From Lycium barbarum (Eukaryota; Streptophyta; Magnoliopsida; Solanales; Solanaceae): a stretch of 64,000 nucleotides of DNA. The DNA is taken from NCBI RefSeq assembly GCF_019175385.1, contig NC_083337.1, positions 46,290,938 through 46,354,937 on the forward strand, given 5' to 3'. Shown here in pieces: positions 23,769 to 34,838 of this stretch (the first letter of the stretch is position 1; each line of letters opens with the position of its first letter). A program made the translations under genes and the position numbers. The notes below the pieces were generated by a model. The model worked only from the letters and a program-made list of their open reading frames with translations, had not been told where the DNA came from and did no database searches.

Positions 23769-24218
23769 ATTTCGATGTGGGACTTTTGAAATTCTAGGTG
23801 TAGAAACCCTTAATTCCAATACAACGTCTTCTTCACGAGCCAATAAAATTTGAGGATTCAAATGAGTTGAGAAAAAGCAAGGAAAAAAGAAAGGTTTACT
23901 TCCTTAGTACTGGATTTGCGGTGGGTGTTTGTGAGACAAGGGCAAGATCATTAATTACTCTTGCCAGAAATGGTCACACCACACTGTCACAACATTGATA
24001 CGCCTTAAAATATGCCAAATCCGACAACAGATCGACGTGGAGAGATGAGGATCGCAGATGGCGGCTATGGTTCCTTACCCTTTTGCCCCTCTGCGTATAT
24101 GATACCCTTATGGGGTCTTTAGTGGCTAAATAGGGCTATTGGCCTGGGTCTGGTCCGATTTGGACTGGTCCTGGTCGACTTAAAAAATAGAAGAAATGGG
24201 ACCGACCCAAAATTTGTA

Positions 24219-24309
<91 letters not shown>

Positions 24310-24434
24310 TATACACGGGTATACATAGATACTCGTGTATATTCATATATATATGTGTATCCGGGAAAGACAAGCAATTTAATGAATGGCCACAAATTGG
24401 GGTGTTCATGAATTGGACATTTCGATTGTCACCG
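23769..24434 (-). repeat. Element B 5' LTR (fragment 3 of 4), with microsatellite
   Basis: U3 sequence of B between solo LTR E and element G. It contains a (TA)n run at 24222-24275 passing into (TG)n at 24276-24308. No gene is seen. Frames of His-Thr and Ile-Tyr repeats on the minus strand come from the microsatellite. Confidence 0.5.
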
Positions 24435-24569
24435 TGTCAGGACCCATTTTGACATAAGCCGTGCGGGCACTTACATTTCCCACTTCGGTAATCGAACCGT
24501 TAACCCAACAATAAATAAAGACATAAATGATTAAATCGAGCAACGGAATAGAATAATACGTAGGTCTCA

Positions 24570-24637
<68 letters not shown>

Positions 24638-24809
24638 GAAAAAGTGCAGAATAAAATAATAATACCCCCAGGTCTAGTCTGAGCAATACAAGAGCATCTA
24701 AAAGGGAATTAATGCAAGTCTGGAAAGATAATACATAAAGTGTCTATGTCTCTGAATAAAAATAGGACATAATGCTAGAGAAGTCTTCAAGGCAGCGAAC
24801 GTCCATGCT
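24435..24809 (-). repeat. Element G 3' LTR, U5 part (before H)
   Basis: It begins TGTCAGGACCC and matches 55129-55465 of the 5' LTR. It carries a (TA)n microsatellite at 24572-24634 that is about twice as long as the equivalent at 55267-55295. It ends in the ATGCT duplicate (24805-24809) of the H insertion. Confidence 0.9.
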
Positions 24810-25616
24810 TGATACGCTCAAATTACACCTATTAATGGCGTAAAGAGGACGTTGTCAAATATAGTAACCCAAACAAGGTTGGGGTCGAATCCCACAGGGA
24901 ATATGGAGAGAAAAGGATACTAATTGTATGCGATACTAGTCTTTAAAGGCTTTAGTCCTAGTCCGAATATTTTAAAAAGGAGATTTGGTTTGTATTTGCT
25001 ATTTTGAACTGTTTGAAATTTGTTTGGATTTGGAGAACCAAAGTTGTGTCCCCGCAATGATTAGACGTTATGCTATGGGTGTCAATATGATATATTTCTA
25101 ATGGGTCGCGGTTATGCATGCACTTAATCTCTAATACACTTCCTAATATTTTCCAATAGTTAGAAAGTATTTGTTTTCATGATTTTCCCAAATGCAGAAA
25201 AGTTATAAATAAGGTTGATTAAATATGCCAAGTAGAACTCATCTTATTCCTAAGCGAGTTCATTAAACGAGGGTTAGTTCCCCGAGTCCTTGTTATATTA
25301 TTTCAAATCACACCCTAGTTCATCTTTCCAAATAAACTGGGGTTTGTGCATGAACAAGTGTTTGCAACCACTTATAGAACAGTGAATACGAGAAATAATA
25401 AAATACATCACAACCCATTATATATATATACAATGTTAGATACCCATTACATAGCATCCATCATTTTGGGTCCACAACTTTGATTAAGGAGACTACTCAC
25501 ACATTATGGTCTCAAAAGTAGTAAGCAATAAATGAGACATAAAGCTTACAAAGGTAATAAAGATGATGGAATATAGAATCTTCTTGTCTTCACTAAGCTC
25601 CAAAAGGGGAGTATTC
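24810..25616 (-). repeat. Element H 3' LTR, U5 part (before D)
   Basis: It begins TGATACGCTC and matches 44049-44855 with about 19 differences. It ends in the TATTC duplicate (25612-25616) of the D insertion. Confidence 0.95.
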
Positions 25617-28184
25617 TGTTACACCTCGGAAATGTTCCCGTTAGCGTACAGTGAATAGGCTAACAAAGGACATAGCGTGTGCGATGTTTTAATGAGTAAT
25701 GACGTCCCTTAGATTTGTATCGAAGTGTTGAACAATTATTAAGAAGGTTCCATAAGGATCGGAGAGTTAACGAAGTGACAAAAATAAGATTCAGTTAACT
25801 GGTGGATTATACGGTCGATTATACGGTCGATTATACAGACCGTATAATGGTTTTACGTCCGTATAATGAACCGTAGAAGTGTCACACAATGAAGTTGAGA
25901 AAAGGTGGGTTTTACGGTAGATTATACGGACCGTATAAAATTATACGGCCCGTAAAATGAACAGTCAAGTTGACACAAAAAAGGGAAGTCACTGGAGCAG
26001 TTTTACGGTCGATTATACGGACCGTAAAAATTTATACGGTCCATATAATGGACCGTATAATGATGTCGGGACAGATTTCAACTTTTAAATAAGAACCCAA
26101 GCTCATTTTAATTTATTTCACTCTCTCTCTCCACGACCCAACATCTCTCTAGAACCTTCCCAACTCTTTCAATACAAGAATCCAAGTGAAGAATTAAGAT
26201 CAACTTCATCAATCCACCAAAACCAAGTGTAAGGAACACATCAAGGATCATTTAAGTCAAGAAATTTCCATAAAATGTGGAACTAGGGTTTTGTGCAACT
26301 GAAGCATTTCAACTCAAGATTTTTTCAACTATCATCCAAGGTAAGTTTCATGACTTTATCATGTTGTTTAAGGTATTAGAAGACTAAGAAGCTTGAATTG
26401 TAGAAAGACATGGGAAGTGGGTCTTGAATGGGTGAATAGTGTCACCATTGAATGATAGTGGAATTGAATCATGAATGTTGATGTGTTGTGATTATGAATA
26501 CGTTATAAATGATGTTTATATCATGAAGTAAGTATTAAATGTGTGAAAACACAAAAATGAGTTATAAGGATAAATGTGGGAAAATTGGAGGGAATCGGTG
26601 GAATGTGATAAACGTATATACATAATGGTTGTTGATTGTAATATTGTGAACGTTGGGGAGTTTATATAGACTATGGGAAAGGTAGTATAAATAAAGGAAA
26701 TGCTGCTCAATTTTCTCTAGAAATAGTGACGTATTCCCTTAAGTCGATTAGCTAACGTTAATACGGATTCCTTCGTGAAGGTAGCGACGTGACGCTAAAG
26801 GGGAGCCAGTGGATGATAGCTTAGTTAAACGACAGAGGTATGTGAGGATAGTCCTTTTCTTCCATGGTATGAATCCTAGGACATGATTCGTCTTTCATCC
26901 TCATGATTCTCCTACATCCCTAAAGGCTAAGAGTCCAAGATAATGAATAATTATACGAGATAAGATCAATGTTATGAGTTTAGTAGTGATATGATGTCAT
27001 TCCTTGCTTATACTCACCTCATACATTAATCCCTTCGAGGTGAGGCAGAATGGTTATAAAGGTTCATAATGGAATCGAGGGTTCACGACCGTCTGTCACC
27101 TCGATAAAGTATAGTTGTTCTAGAGTCTTCATGTATATACTATGATGAGCATATTACGATGAGCATGTTATGATAAGAACGATTTTATGTTTAAGGGTTC
27201 CAAGTTTACGATTTCAAAGACGACATGAGAATGTTGAGCCATCTATTGACTTCTCGATTTTATTGATTGATAGTCCCACCTTATAATAATTGTCCCTTCA
27301 AGGTGAGACATGACGATCATGATTGATCCATAATATAGTCGGAGGCTACCGACCTTACGTCACTCCGGCAGAGCCATAGCTTTTTCTTGGGCTCTCAGGC
27401 ATGCTATGTATATTATATAAGTATATGATATGTATATGTATTCAGGGGATATGAGGAAAGGTGAGGAGCTATAGACGCATAGCCACCTGGTTAGCTGGAA
27501 TATTATGATCTCATCCTGGACGCGGGATGCCCGGACGCGGGATATATGGGTGATGGATCGGGTCGTACGTTCCACGGCATTATATTGATATATGATGATA
27601 TATGGATCGGGCTGCACGTTCCGCAGCAAGATATGATACGATGTTTTATGAGTATGCATGCATGAATCCGCCTTAAGAGGCAAGTAGTTACTGGCTATCT
27701 TCTTGCACTTACCTTATCTTCTTATTCTCTCCTTTATTTCTTGATGTATGCCTTACATACTCAGTACAATGTTCGTACTGACATCCTTTTCTTTTTGGAT
27801 GCTGTGCTCATGCCCACAGGTAGACAGGGAGACGCTGCAGATCCGTAGAAGCCATCTACAGATTTACAGGAGCACTCCACTATTCCGGAGGTGCTATTTT
27901 GTTGATCCTTTTGTGTATATTGGTATATGGCATCCAATAGAGGCTCGTAGATACTCGATGTGGGTTATGTGGTTCCATGACGTGGATAGTATGTATGTGT
28001 ATGAGTATATTGAAATATGTTCTTGTGTGAGAGCATTATATCTTGTAATGAAAACCAGATCCTTTTTTTAAAGTTAATAAGGAATCGATGAATGATTGTT
28101 AAATGGGTTAAGGAAATGATAGCACGAGCGGTACTCGGTGGTTAGCCCCGGGTGCCCGTCGCGACCCTCAGCTGGGTCGTGACA
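25617..28184 (+). repeat. Element D 5' LTR (2568 bp)
   Basis: It runs from TGTTACACCTC to CTGGGTCGTGACA. Promoter array 25806-26060 and TATA-like TTTTAAATAAG 26083-26093 are followed by a CT-rich start (CACTCTCTCTCTCC, 26127-26140). Two diverged copies of a block with CTCACCT/AGGTGAG hairpins occur (27013-27044 and 27275-27307). The dyad CAGTAC/GTACTG is at 27762-27780 and the donor-like CACAG|GT has its GT at 27820-27821. Frames inside, such as 27748-28071, are LTR sequence, not genes. Confidence 0.95.
25806..26093 (+). promoter_or_regulatory. Palindrome array and TATA of the D 5' LTR
   Basis: Units of the TTATACGGnCCGTATAA type are at 25806-25850, 25922-25938 (a perfect 17-mer), 25941-25956, 26012-26030 and 26034-26060. 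A 12-bp tandem GATTATACGGTC opens the array; the 3' LTR has one copy fewer. The TATA-like TTTTAAATAAG starts about 23 bp after the last unit. The core ACGGnCCGT is shared with families A, C and H. Confidence 0.65.
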
Positions 28185-28188
28185 GAAG

Positions 28189-28200
28189 TGGTATCAGAGC
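28189..28200 (+). other. Primer binding site of element D (tRNA-iMet)
   Basis: TGGTATCAGAGC, four bases after the 5' LTR end. Confidence 0.93.
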
Positions 28201-28305
28201 AGTTCGTCCTAGGAAGTGTCTAGGAGCCGTGTCTAGTAGAGTCTTGTTTATCGGTGTGTTGTGCACCATATCTATAAACAGAAGGCTACCGGGCATTTAG
28301 GAAAG

Positions 28306-29102
28306 ATGAAATGAAAAGCAGCAGCGGCCCGGAAGGGCAAGATGGTGGTTGAAGAAGGGCTTGATCGAGAGCCGTCTATAGATATGGAGGAGGGCGAACT
28401 CCAGGATAAGGCCCTACCTCGGTTTTTCCATACTTCGCCCACTTTTGAGGGTCGGAGGGGAGCCTCGACCTTAGCTCCAGCACCCCCCGTCCCTTCGCAG
28501 GGTACCGCGGGCCAAGAGATGAGACAGGCTATTCTTTTATTGACTCAGTTGGTAGCTGCTCAGGCTCAGCGACAGGATGCGGACTACGATAACAGAGGTT
28601 GGGGAAAGGGAGCTAATTCTTTAGGGGCTGGTCATGAGTTTAGAGGTGTTCCTCCGCAGTGTCCTAGACCCGGATTTGATGGACCTACTTATTCAAGGTC
28701 ACCCAGAGTCTGAGAGTTTCTAGTCCTCGGATTTGGAGTGATTCTGGCCAGAAGCGATCCTCGGTACCGCGATGTACTCAGTGTCGCAGGTTACATCAGG
28801 GACCGTGTCGCTGGGGCACGGATGTTTGTTATGCATGTGCTCGGCCAGGCCATTTAAAGCGTAATTGTCCATCATTACGTGGTAAGGGTGAGGTTCGGAC
28901 TACAGGAGTGGTGACTGGCTCTTCATCATCGGCACGTTCTCTAAGGCCAGGGCCACAGATGCGGGTAAGCAGTGGTAGAGACCGAAGAACGCCCAGTCCA
29001 AGTGGATCCCAGCATCATATCCAGGCATTAGTCGAACGACCGGATCCTGATTCTTCCCCTGATATTACTCCAGGTATATTGTTAGCACCTTTTTGCGATT
29101 AA
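28306..29102 (+). pseudogene. Element D gag, centre deleted
   Basis: The likely start at 28306 is followed after one codon by TGA (28312-28314). Then AAARKGKMVVEEGLDREPS reads as a Tekay gag N-terminus up to RQAILLLTQLVAAQAQRQD (about 28524-28580). The conserved central gag is missing, and after a frame change the Cys-rich C-terminus appears: RCTQCRRLHQG and the knuckle CYACARPGHLKRNCPS (about 28830-28875). The last open part is 28908-29102. Confidence 0.8.
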
Positions 29103-30420
29103 TGCGAATACGTGTGCAAATAATCCATATGGTAAATGTAATGTGACTAACTAAAAAGGATAACAGGTTGAGTATGCCTGTTTCATGAGGCTATCCTATG
29201 TTATAAACAGGCTTGCAAAAGAGATCAAGAAGTGTCACTCTATAGGGTAGATTATGATCTGGGTACAACGAGCCTGTAACAAGAATTGTAATGTAAGGTA
29301 TAGCGAGGAGACGCCTAAGGGCATGTTAAGCTTTATATGAATATAAGAGTGAAACCAGCAAGCGAACCGGGAGCAGTAGATGAGGAAGCTTAAAGGACCT
29401 TGTTGGGGAAAGTTCGGCACAGAAATTTCTTAACAATCGAGGTAATAGTCAGCAATAAGGGGGAAGTCAACCCGAAAAGGGGATGATCAGAACGAACAGA
29501 GTTAGTTTTGGCAGTAAGAGATGGATTGGCAAGGGCGGTACATCCTAAAGGATAAAGCGGTAATAAGTTAAGAATATGGTTCCTCATACGAAGAGTCGAG
29601 GATCGAATATAAGACGGGAGGAAATGAGGTAAGTCGAGCAGGAAGGAATAAGGGAGAAAATATAGCAAAAAGGAAATATACGAAGTATGCGTACCTAAGG
29701 AATAGTTGTGTGGTAGTCAAAGGAGAAAGTATTTCCTACGAAGTTCTTATATTAAGTTAGAACGAGTGAAGTATATGAAGTAAAGAGTTGAAGAGGAAAG
29801 ATGACCATGAGTCATGAGTTTACTGTATGACGATGAATCAAGGGAGCAGAGTCATAATTAATAACGATAGTGGTACAACATGGTTATGAAATCGGTACCA
29901 AGTGTAAATCGGAGTAAAATTATAGGAGGCATGGAGCGCATTAGCGGCGTAAGAGACCTAAGCTCTAGGAAAACGAAGATGGTGTTACAAGCAAATTTCG
30001 AGCGCCGAAGAAGAGGGCAAGTGACATTAGATGGGTGGCATGGATAACTAGACCTACTACTAATGCAAGCATCCCTATGGGGCAGGAAGTTGTTAGGTGG
30101 AGCAGATTCAGATATAGACCCGTAACTATCGGGTGAGCTAAGTAAAATACATTTTTGCTCAGATTGCTACATCGGGTGCATTGCTGGGTTACAAAACTGT
30201 AAGGTGAGTATGTTAAGACTTCACGTATGAATTTTTATAGCCATAGATTGTGGGTAATGGTATGAGTAAGACGTAGTGTAGTCAGGAGTACGTAAATTCG
30301 AGATTTACAAGTACGAGTGAACCCAAAAAGGGGGGAAGCGAATAGAGAGGATACCAGTGTGAAGGTTGAAATGATGAACCCTACGGGAGTGTATTGACTA
30401 AGGGCTGTAGAACAAGGTGA
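29103..30420 (+). other. Unassigned filler in element D
   Basis: This 1.3 kb between the gag remnant and the B3 fragment has no retroelement domain or host gene I recognise on either strand. It may be flank or intron captured with the B3 fragment, or badly decayed pol. Confidence 0.4.
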
Positions 30421-30903
30421 CACCCAAAATCGAGAAGAAGAAGAAGGCTCGTGAGTCGGCACAGATGGTAAAGCATCGACGACAGGTGGGGGTGGACCCA
30501 CAGTTCTTCAAGATTATACCACCTTCTCGTTCCTCTAAATTACAAATCCCAGATGAATTTTTAGCGAAGTATAAGGCCGATCTGTGAGACTTTGTGTCCC
30601 TTAAGGTTCTAAGTGGCGTGAAATGGGGAATAAAACTGCAAAGCTCTGATTGTGTGACATGGCTGAACAAGAGCTGGAATCAGTTTAAGGAGTATTATTC
30701 AATTGGTTGTGGTTATTTTTTTACTCTTTCAGTATAATGGAAACTCTCATTTCTCTGTCCTCATATTCTATTTAATTGCTTCCAGGATTAAATACTCTTC
30801 TAGCCCAAATGAAGATATGACACCGAAGAATGTTGTAAATATAGTGGGTGATGGTAGTCACAATAAGAAGGCATGCCGACCTGAGACCCAGAATAATTCA
30901 TGA
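30421..30903 (+). pseudogene. Captured B3-domain (REM/VRN1-like) gene fragment
   Basis: In one frame the sequence reads a lysine-rich stretch (IEKKKKARESAQMVKHRRQ, 30428-30487), then QFFKIIPPSRSSKLQIPDEF (30501-30560) and LAKYKADL, a TGA stop at 30585-30587, DFVSLKVLSGVKWGIKLQSS and NQFKEYYSIGCGYF (to about 30720). A one-base frame change follows, with YNGNSHFSVLIFYLIASRI (30732-30788). The order of FFKII, LxIPxxF, W...L, W..F...Y.I..GYF and YxGNSxFxVLIF is that of a plant B3 DNA-binding domain of the REM class. It lies where pol should be and next to an integrase piece, so D took it up. Not functional as it stands. Confidence 0.8.
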
Positions 30904-31740
30904 GATTAACATGGATATTATTGTGGGGTTACCCCGTTCTTGAGACAAAGACATTGACGGGAAGTCGTCGTGAATTATATTGATATCTATATGAACATGA
31001 CCATAGATACGATGTGCGAATGAGTATGATTATGAATGCGAACATGGGTAAGGATACATGTATATGGATAGATGTGTGTGAATGCGAATCGTGCAAAGAT
31101 TATGTAACTTGTAGATATTTACGCGTTTCCAATGGAGTCAAGTGAGTGCTTAGATGAAGAGTAAGAGGTAAAACAGGGATAATGGAGTCATAATACTCCG
31201 ACCAGGGAAACATATGATAAACTAAGTTGGAACGTTGAGTGGGGATTATTGTTAAGGGAAAATAGGGCAATCACTTGGAATACGACATAACTATATGTTG
31301 TATGCTTACTACAATAGCCTGGGATATGATAACTTACGAAAGCGATAAGATCACGGGATGAAGAGGGAGCTTAGTCCCCGGTATATTAGGTCTTACGAGA
31401 TCGTATGCAATAGGCAAGGTAGCTTATGAATTTGATCTACCATTTATAACTCGATGCTTCCCAAATATGTTAGAACTTCCACTAGGATCATGTCAATCAA
31501 ATGATGCTCAAAGGGCAAGGAAGTTGATCTATGAAGAGGTACCCATTACCACATTAGACAGGCAAGTGCGAAGACTTCGGAAGAAGGAGGTAGTTTAAGA
31601 CAAGTTTGGTAGCATCAGCCAAAGTCCTATGGCGGGACAACAATCGGGAAGAAATGACTTGGGAAGCGGAAGAGAACATGAGATCCAAGTACCCCCATTT
31701 GTTCCAACCCCCGAAAGAGATTCAAGATGAAACGTCGACG
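30903..31740 (+). pseudogene. Element D integrase and chromodomain remnants
   Basis: At 30903-30944 the frame reads EINMDIIVGLPRS then a stop, the first catalytic Asp region of integrase. At about 31370-31450 LSPRYIRSYEIV is the integrase C-terminus. From 31525 YEEVPITTLDRQVRRLRKKE, then in another frame WRDNNREEMTWEAEENMRSK and YPHLFQPP, form the chromodomain. 30945-31360 between them is not readable. Confidence 0.75.
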
Positions 31741-31912
31741 ATATAATGTATGTATGCTTTATTTTTATGCTTTTGGTCGTGTGTGGCCATAGATGTGTTG
31801 ATATTGTGATGTAGCCCTGTGAGGCGATGATATTATGGGTTGTTGTGACAGGTTAGTAGTGCCAAATTACAGGGGAAACTCTTGCAAAATATTTGTAGGA
31901 TCCCGTGTGTTT

Positions 31913-31949
31913 AACATTCGAGGACGAATGTTCCAAAAGGGGGGAAGAA
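31913..31949 (+). other. Element D hairpin and polypurine tract
   Basis: Arms AACATTCG (31913-31920) and CGAATGTT (31925-31932) enclose loop AGGA. The PPT AAAAGGGGGGAAGAA (31935-31949) directly abuts the 3' LTR start at 31950. It is identical in layout to element A. Confidence 0.85.
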
Positions 31950-32564
31950 TGTTACACCTCGCAAATTTTCCCATTAGCATACAGTGAATAGGCTAACAAA
32001 GGACATAGTGTGTGCGATGTTTTGATGAGTAATGACGTCCCTTAGATTGGTATCGAAGTGTTGAACAATTGTTAAGAAGGTTCCATAAGGATCGGAGAGT
32101 TAACCAAGTGACAAAAATAAGATTTAGTTAACTGGTGGATTATACGGTCGATTATACGGACCGTATAATGGTTTTACGGCCGTATAATGAACCATAGAAG
32201 TGTCGCAGGGAGACGCTGCAGATCCGTAGAAGCCATCTACAGATTTACAGGAGCACTCCACTATTCCGGAGGTGCTATTCAGTTGATCCTTTTGTGTATA
32301 TTGGTATATGTCATCCAATAGAGGCTCGTAGATACTCGATGTGGGTTATGTGGTTCCATGACGTGGATAGTATGTATGTGTATGAGTATATTGAAATATG
32401 TTCTTGTGTGAGAGCATTATATCTTGTAATGAAAACCAGATCCTTTTTTAAAGTTAATAAGGAATCGATGAATGATTGTTAAATAGGTTAAGGAACTGAT
32501 AGCACGAGCGGTGCTCGGTGGTTAGCCCCGGGTGCCCGTCGCGGCCCTCAGCTGGGTCGTGACA
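31950..32564 (+). repeat. Element D 3' LTR with 1.94-kb internal deletion
   Basis: It matches the first 267 bp of the 5' LTR up to GAAGTGTC (32204), then jumps to CAGGGAGACGC, equivalent to 27825. The lost part covers most of the array, the TATA and most of R. Both termini are retained, so it still ends GTGACA at 32564. Roughly 13 mismatches in the first 255 bp and 7-8 in the last 360 bp. Confidence 0.93.
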
Positions 32565-33159
32565 TATTCAATGCTCACCCACCAATGGGACTTTTTAGTT
32601 GAGTACAATAAAATCTGAATATCAAAGTAAAACCTAAAATGTTCTTTAAATAGGATCCAAAAACGCACAGCAAAAACTGACAAAATCGCCCCCCCGATAG
32701 CAAGATCGACGGACCGTCGATAGTTCGACGATCTGTCGATTTCTTCGTCTTTTGTAACTTCAGCACTGTGTACCGTTCAACGGTGTCGTCGACCAGTTCG
32801 ACGCTCCGTCGATCATTCCGTCTTTTTCTCCTCTGTTGAAAGATCCTTCTTGACGACACAAACGACGAAACGTCGATCAGTTCGACGCTTCGTCGATGCC
32901 TCGATCCTTTGTCGTCTTCAACTTTTTCATCACTGGAAAATCAGGCATATTGACGGTTCAAATGACGGTTCGTCGATAGATCGACGGACCGTTGATCCTC
33001 ATTTCGGGCAACTTTTTCTGTTGTTCTTTGCTTTTTGGTTTTGGGCCATTGTTTTCCTAAAACACAACAAAACATATTAACGAGAACCAGACTTACTTGA
33101 AAACAACCAAGATTCATAGTAAAAAGACGTCGAATGTGCCACAAATCTGCGGCACATCA
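32565..33159 (-). repeat. Element H 3' LTR, U3 part (after D)
   Basis: It starts with the TATTC duplicate and matches 44857-45472. It contains the minus-strand TATA CCTATTTAAAG (32654-32644) and the TCGACGG array 32703-33000. It ends ...CACATCA. Confidence 0.93.
32703..33000 (-). promoter_or_regulatory. Palindrome array in the H 3' LTR, TCGACGGnCCGTCGA type
   Basis: The perfect unit ATCGACGGACCGTCGAT is at 32705-32721. Related dyads (TCGACGCTCCGTCGA, TCGACGCTTCGTCGA, ATCGACGGACCGTTGAT) follow to 33000. The array lies about 50 bp upstream of the minus-strand TATA. The 5' LTR copy has an additional 20-bp unit. Confidence 0.65.
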
Positions 33160-33815
33160 ATACCCCCCAACTTAAGATCTTTGCTTGTCCTCAAGCAAGT
33201 CAGAAAAAACAAACCACAAAATAAAATTTGCAACTATGCTAAAAATAAAGTAAAAGTGACTACAATGGTGTTTGCTCATTGCTACCGGCATGTGCATTTT
33301 AAAATCAACTCCCTCTTTCATCATTTCCCAAACAAACTTACTAAAATTGACCCTGCCGCTTCAATTGATGACATCACATTATTAGAAGCATTTATGCGTG
33401 TGAGTATTCACCATTTTGCCCTCACTTAGATTAGAAAATGTCCCACACACAATTTGACAATAAGAATTGGGACAAGGATAGATGAGAATAGAAAGCACTC
33501 GCGCTCACAAAGAAGTTCATGATTTACCACTGCAGATACCATATGCTTGCCTTTAATTTCAATGCCTAACACTTTCGGATGGTTCAGTTGTGATCACTAT
33601 AGGACTTGTTCTTGGGTTGTAATGTAGGTTCGGGGACGGGTAGGATACTCATTTGGGAATTAGTGACTCATCCTCCTTGACACTACAAAATTAGACCTTT
33701 CTTCTCATACCCAATCTATTCATTCTTCAACTCATGACCACGATGTGATTTTACCCTTACTAGAATTTACAATCTTTTTATGAGACAACATTATTATTGC
33801 TATAAAACTATATAT

Positions 33816-33911
<96 letters not shown>

Positions 33912-34838
33912 GCACACATATGTACACGAAATTTATATATACATTAGACAACATTTTTGTTTATATGAGGCTTATCTCAAATTTGATCCGCTATCACATC
34001 TAGTTCTTGATTATGTAACTCACACACCCCCAACTTTAGGCTCTTGGCCTTTACTTCACACATATACCACCCCCAGTTTAGGCGATTGGCCTCTTTTCTC
34101 TAGTAGTGTCAAGGAGGAAATGGGTGTAAAGATGGAATGAAGTCATTAAATGGGGAAAAGGTTTGTTACATCAAATCAGGAGAAAAAGTCAAAGGCTCAA
34201 CATGGGAACTAGTGATATTCATATAGAACAGGTTTTGGGCTTTTTAAGGCTTATGTGACTATGCAGAAGGAAAGCCTATGATCACTTCACAACCGACTAT
34301 CCTAAGCAATACAGCACGACCTACCAGGCAAGTTCTGGATCCACATATGCTAATAATGAACACAAGAAGTTCTCACACTCACAATGGAATAAGGATTTGA
34401 ACACTCAATTCATACACACTCTAATATCTATGATGCCACAAAAATTACCATACATGTCAATTCATTACCACCTGAGATACGCCACCAAATTATGGAGGGG
34501 TCAATTTCAAATCGATCCATAAAACATATCATAAAGATCCTTTTTTAACCAAAAATCCATGCCATAAGTTCAAAATGCAACAACCATGAGAGTCACAGTT
34601 ACTTTAATCGATAAAACAAATATAAATATCCATAAAAAAACTATAAATACTGAAGAGTACATCAGGTTACCCCACCGCATCAGCCCCAATGTATCAAAAA
34701 TCATACCATCACCACATGGTGGTGGTGCCGACTTGAAATACGCTAATCTTGCTATTGCTGCTGAGGTGCCTCCCCCGCAGCAGGCTAAATGGAGGTCCTC
34801 TCGGCGGCTGGCTCGGTGGACTGAAGAAATGGAGCTGA
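33160..34838 (-). other. Element H 3' noncoding region with PPT and (TA)n
   Basis: The PPT AAGTTGGGGGGTAT (minus strand, 33173-33160) abuts the 3' LTR. A (TA)n tract fills about 33823-33910. The rest has no convincing frame. Between 34676 and 34836 short Pro/Ala-rich frames may be the decayed end of the env-position ORF. Confidence 0.6.
33823..33910. repeat. (TA)n microsatellite
   Basis: About 88 bp of almost pure TA in the noncoding 3' part of element H. An apparent Ile-Tyr ORF on the minus strand is an artefact of it. Confidence 0.97.

Larger units (their letters stand above)
25617..32564 (+). mobile_element. Element D: internally deleted Tekay-like element, TSD TATTC
   Basis: The target-site duplicates are TATTC at 25612-25616 and 32565-32569. 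The 5' LTR (25617-28184) is full size; the 3' LTR (31950-32564) has an internal deletion of about 1.94 kb. The body keeps an iMet PBS, parts of gag, a short integrase piece, the integrase C-terminus and chromodomain, the hairpin and the PPT. Protease, RT and RNase H are absent and a B3-domain host gene fragment lies in that space. D is non-autonomous. Confidence 0.93.

Noticed and set aside
24119..24409. Minus-strand ORFs of His-Thr and Ile-Tyr repeats
   Set aside because: They are translations of the (TG)n and (TA)n microsatellite.
27748..28071. 107-codon plus-strand ORF
   Set aside because: Lies in R-U5 of the D 5' LTR and is repeated in the 3' LTR; no gene evidence.
30421..30903. B3 segment as a functional transcription factor gene
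   Set aside because: It has a stop and a frame change, is incomplete and is enclosed in a retroelement.
33732..33917. Ile-Tyr-rich ORF
   Set aside because: Translation of the (TA)n tract.
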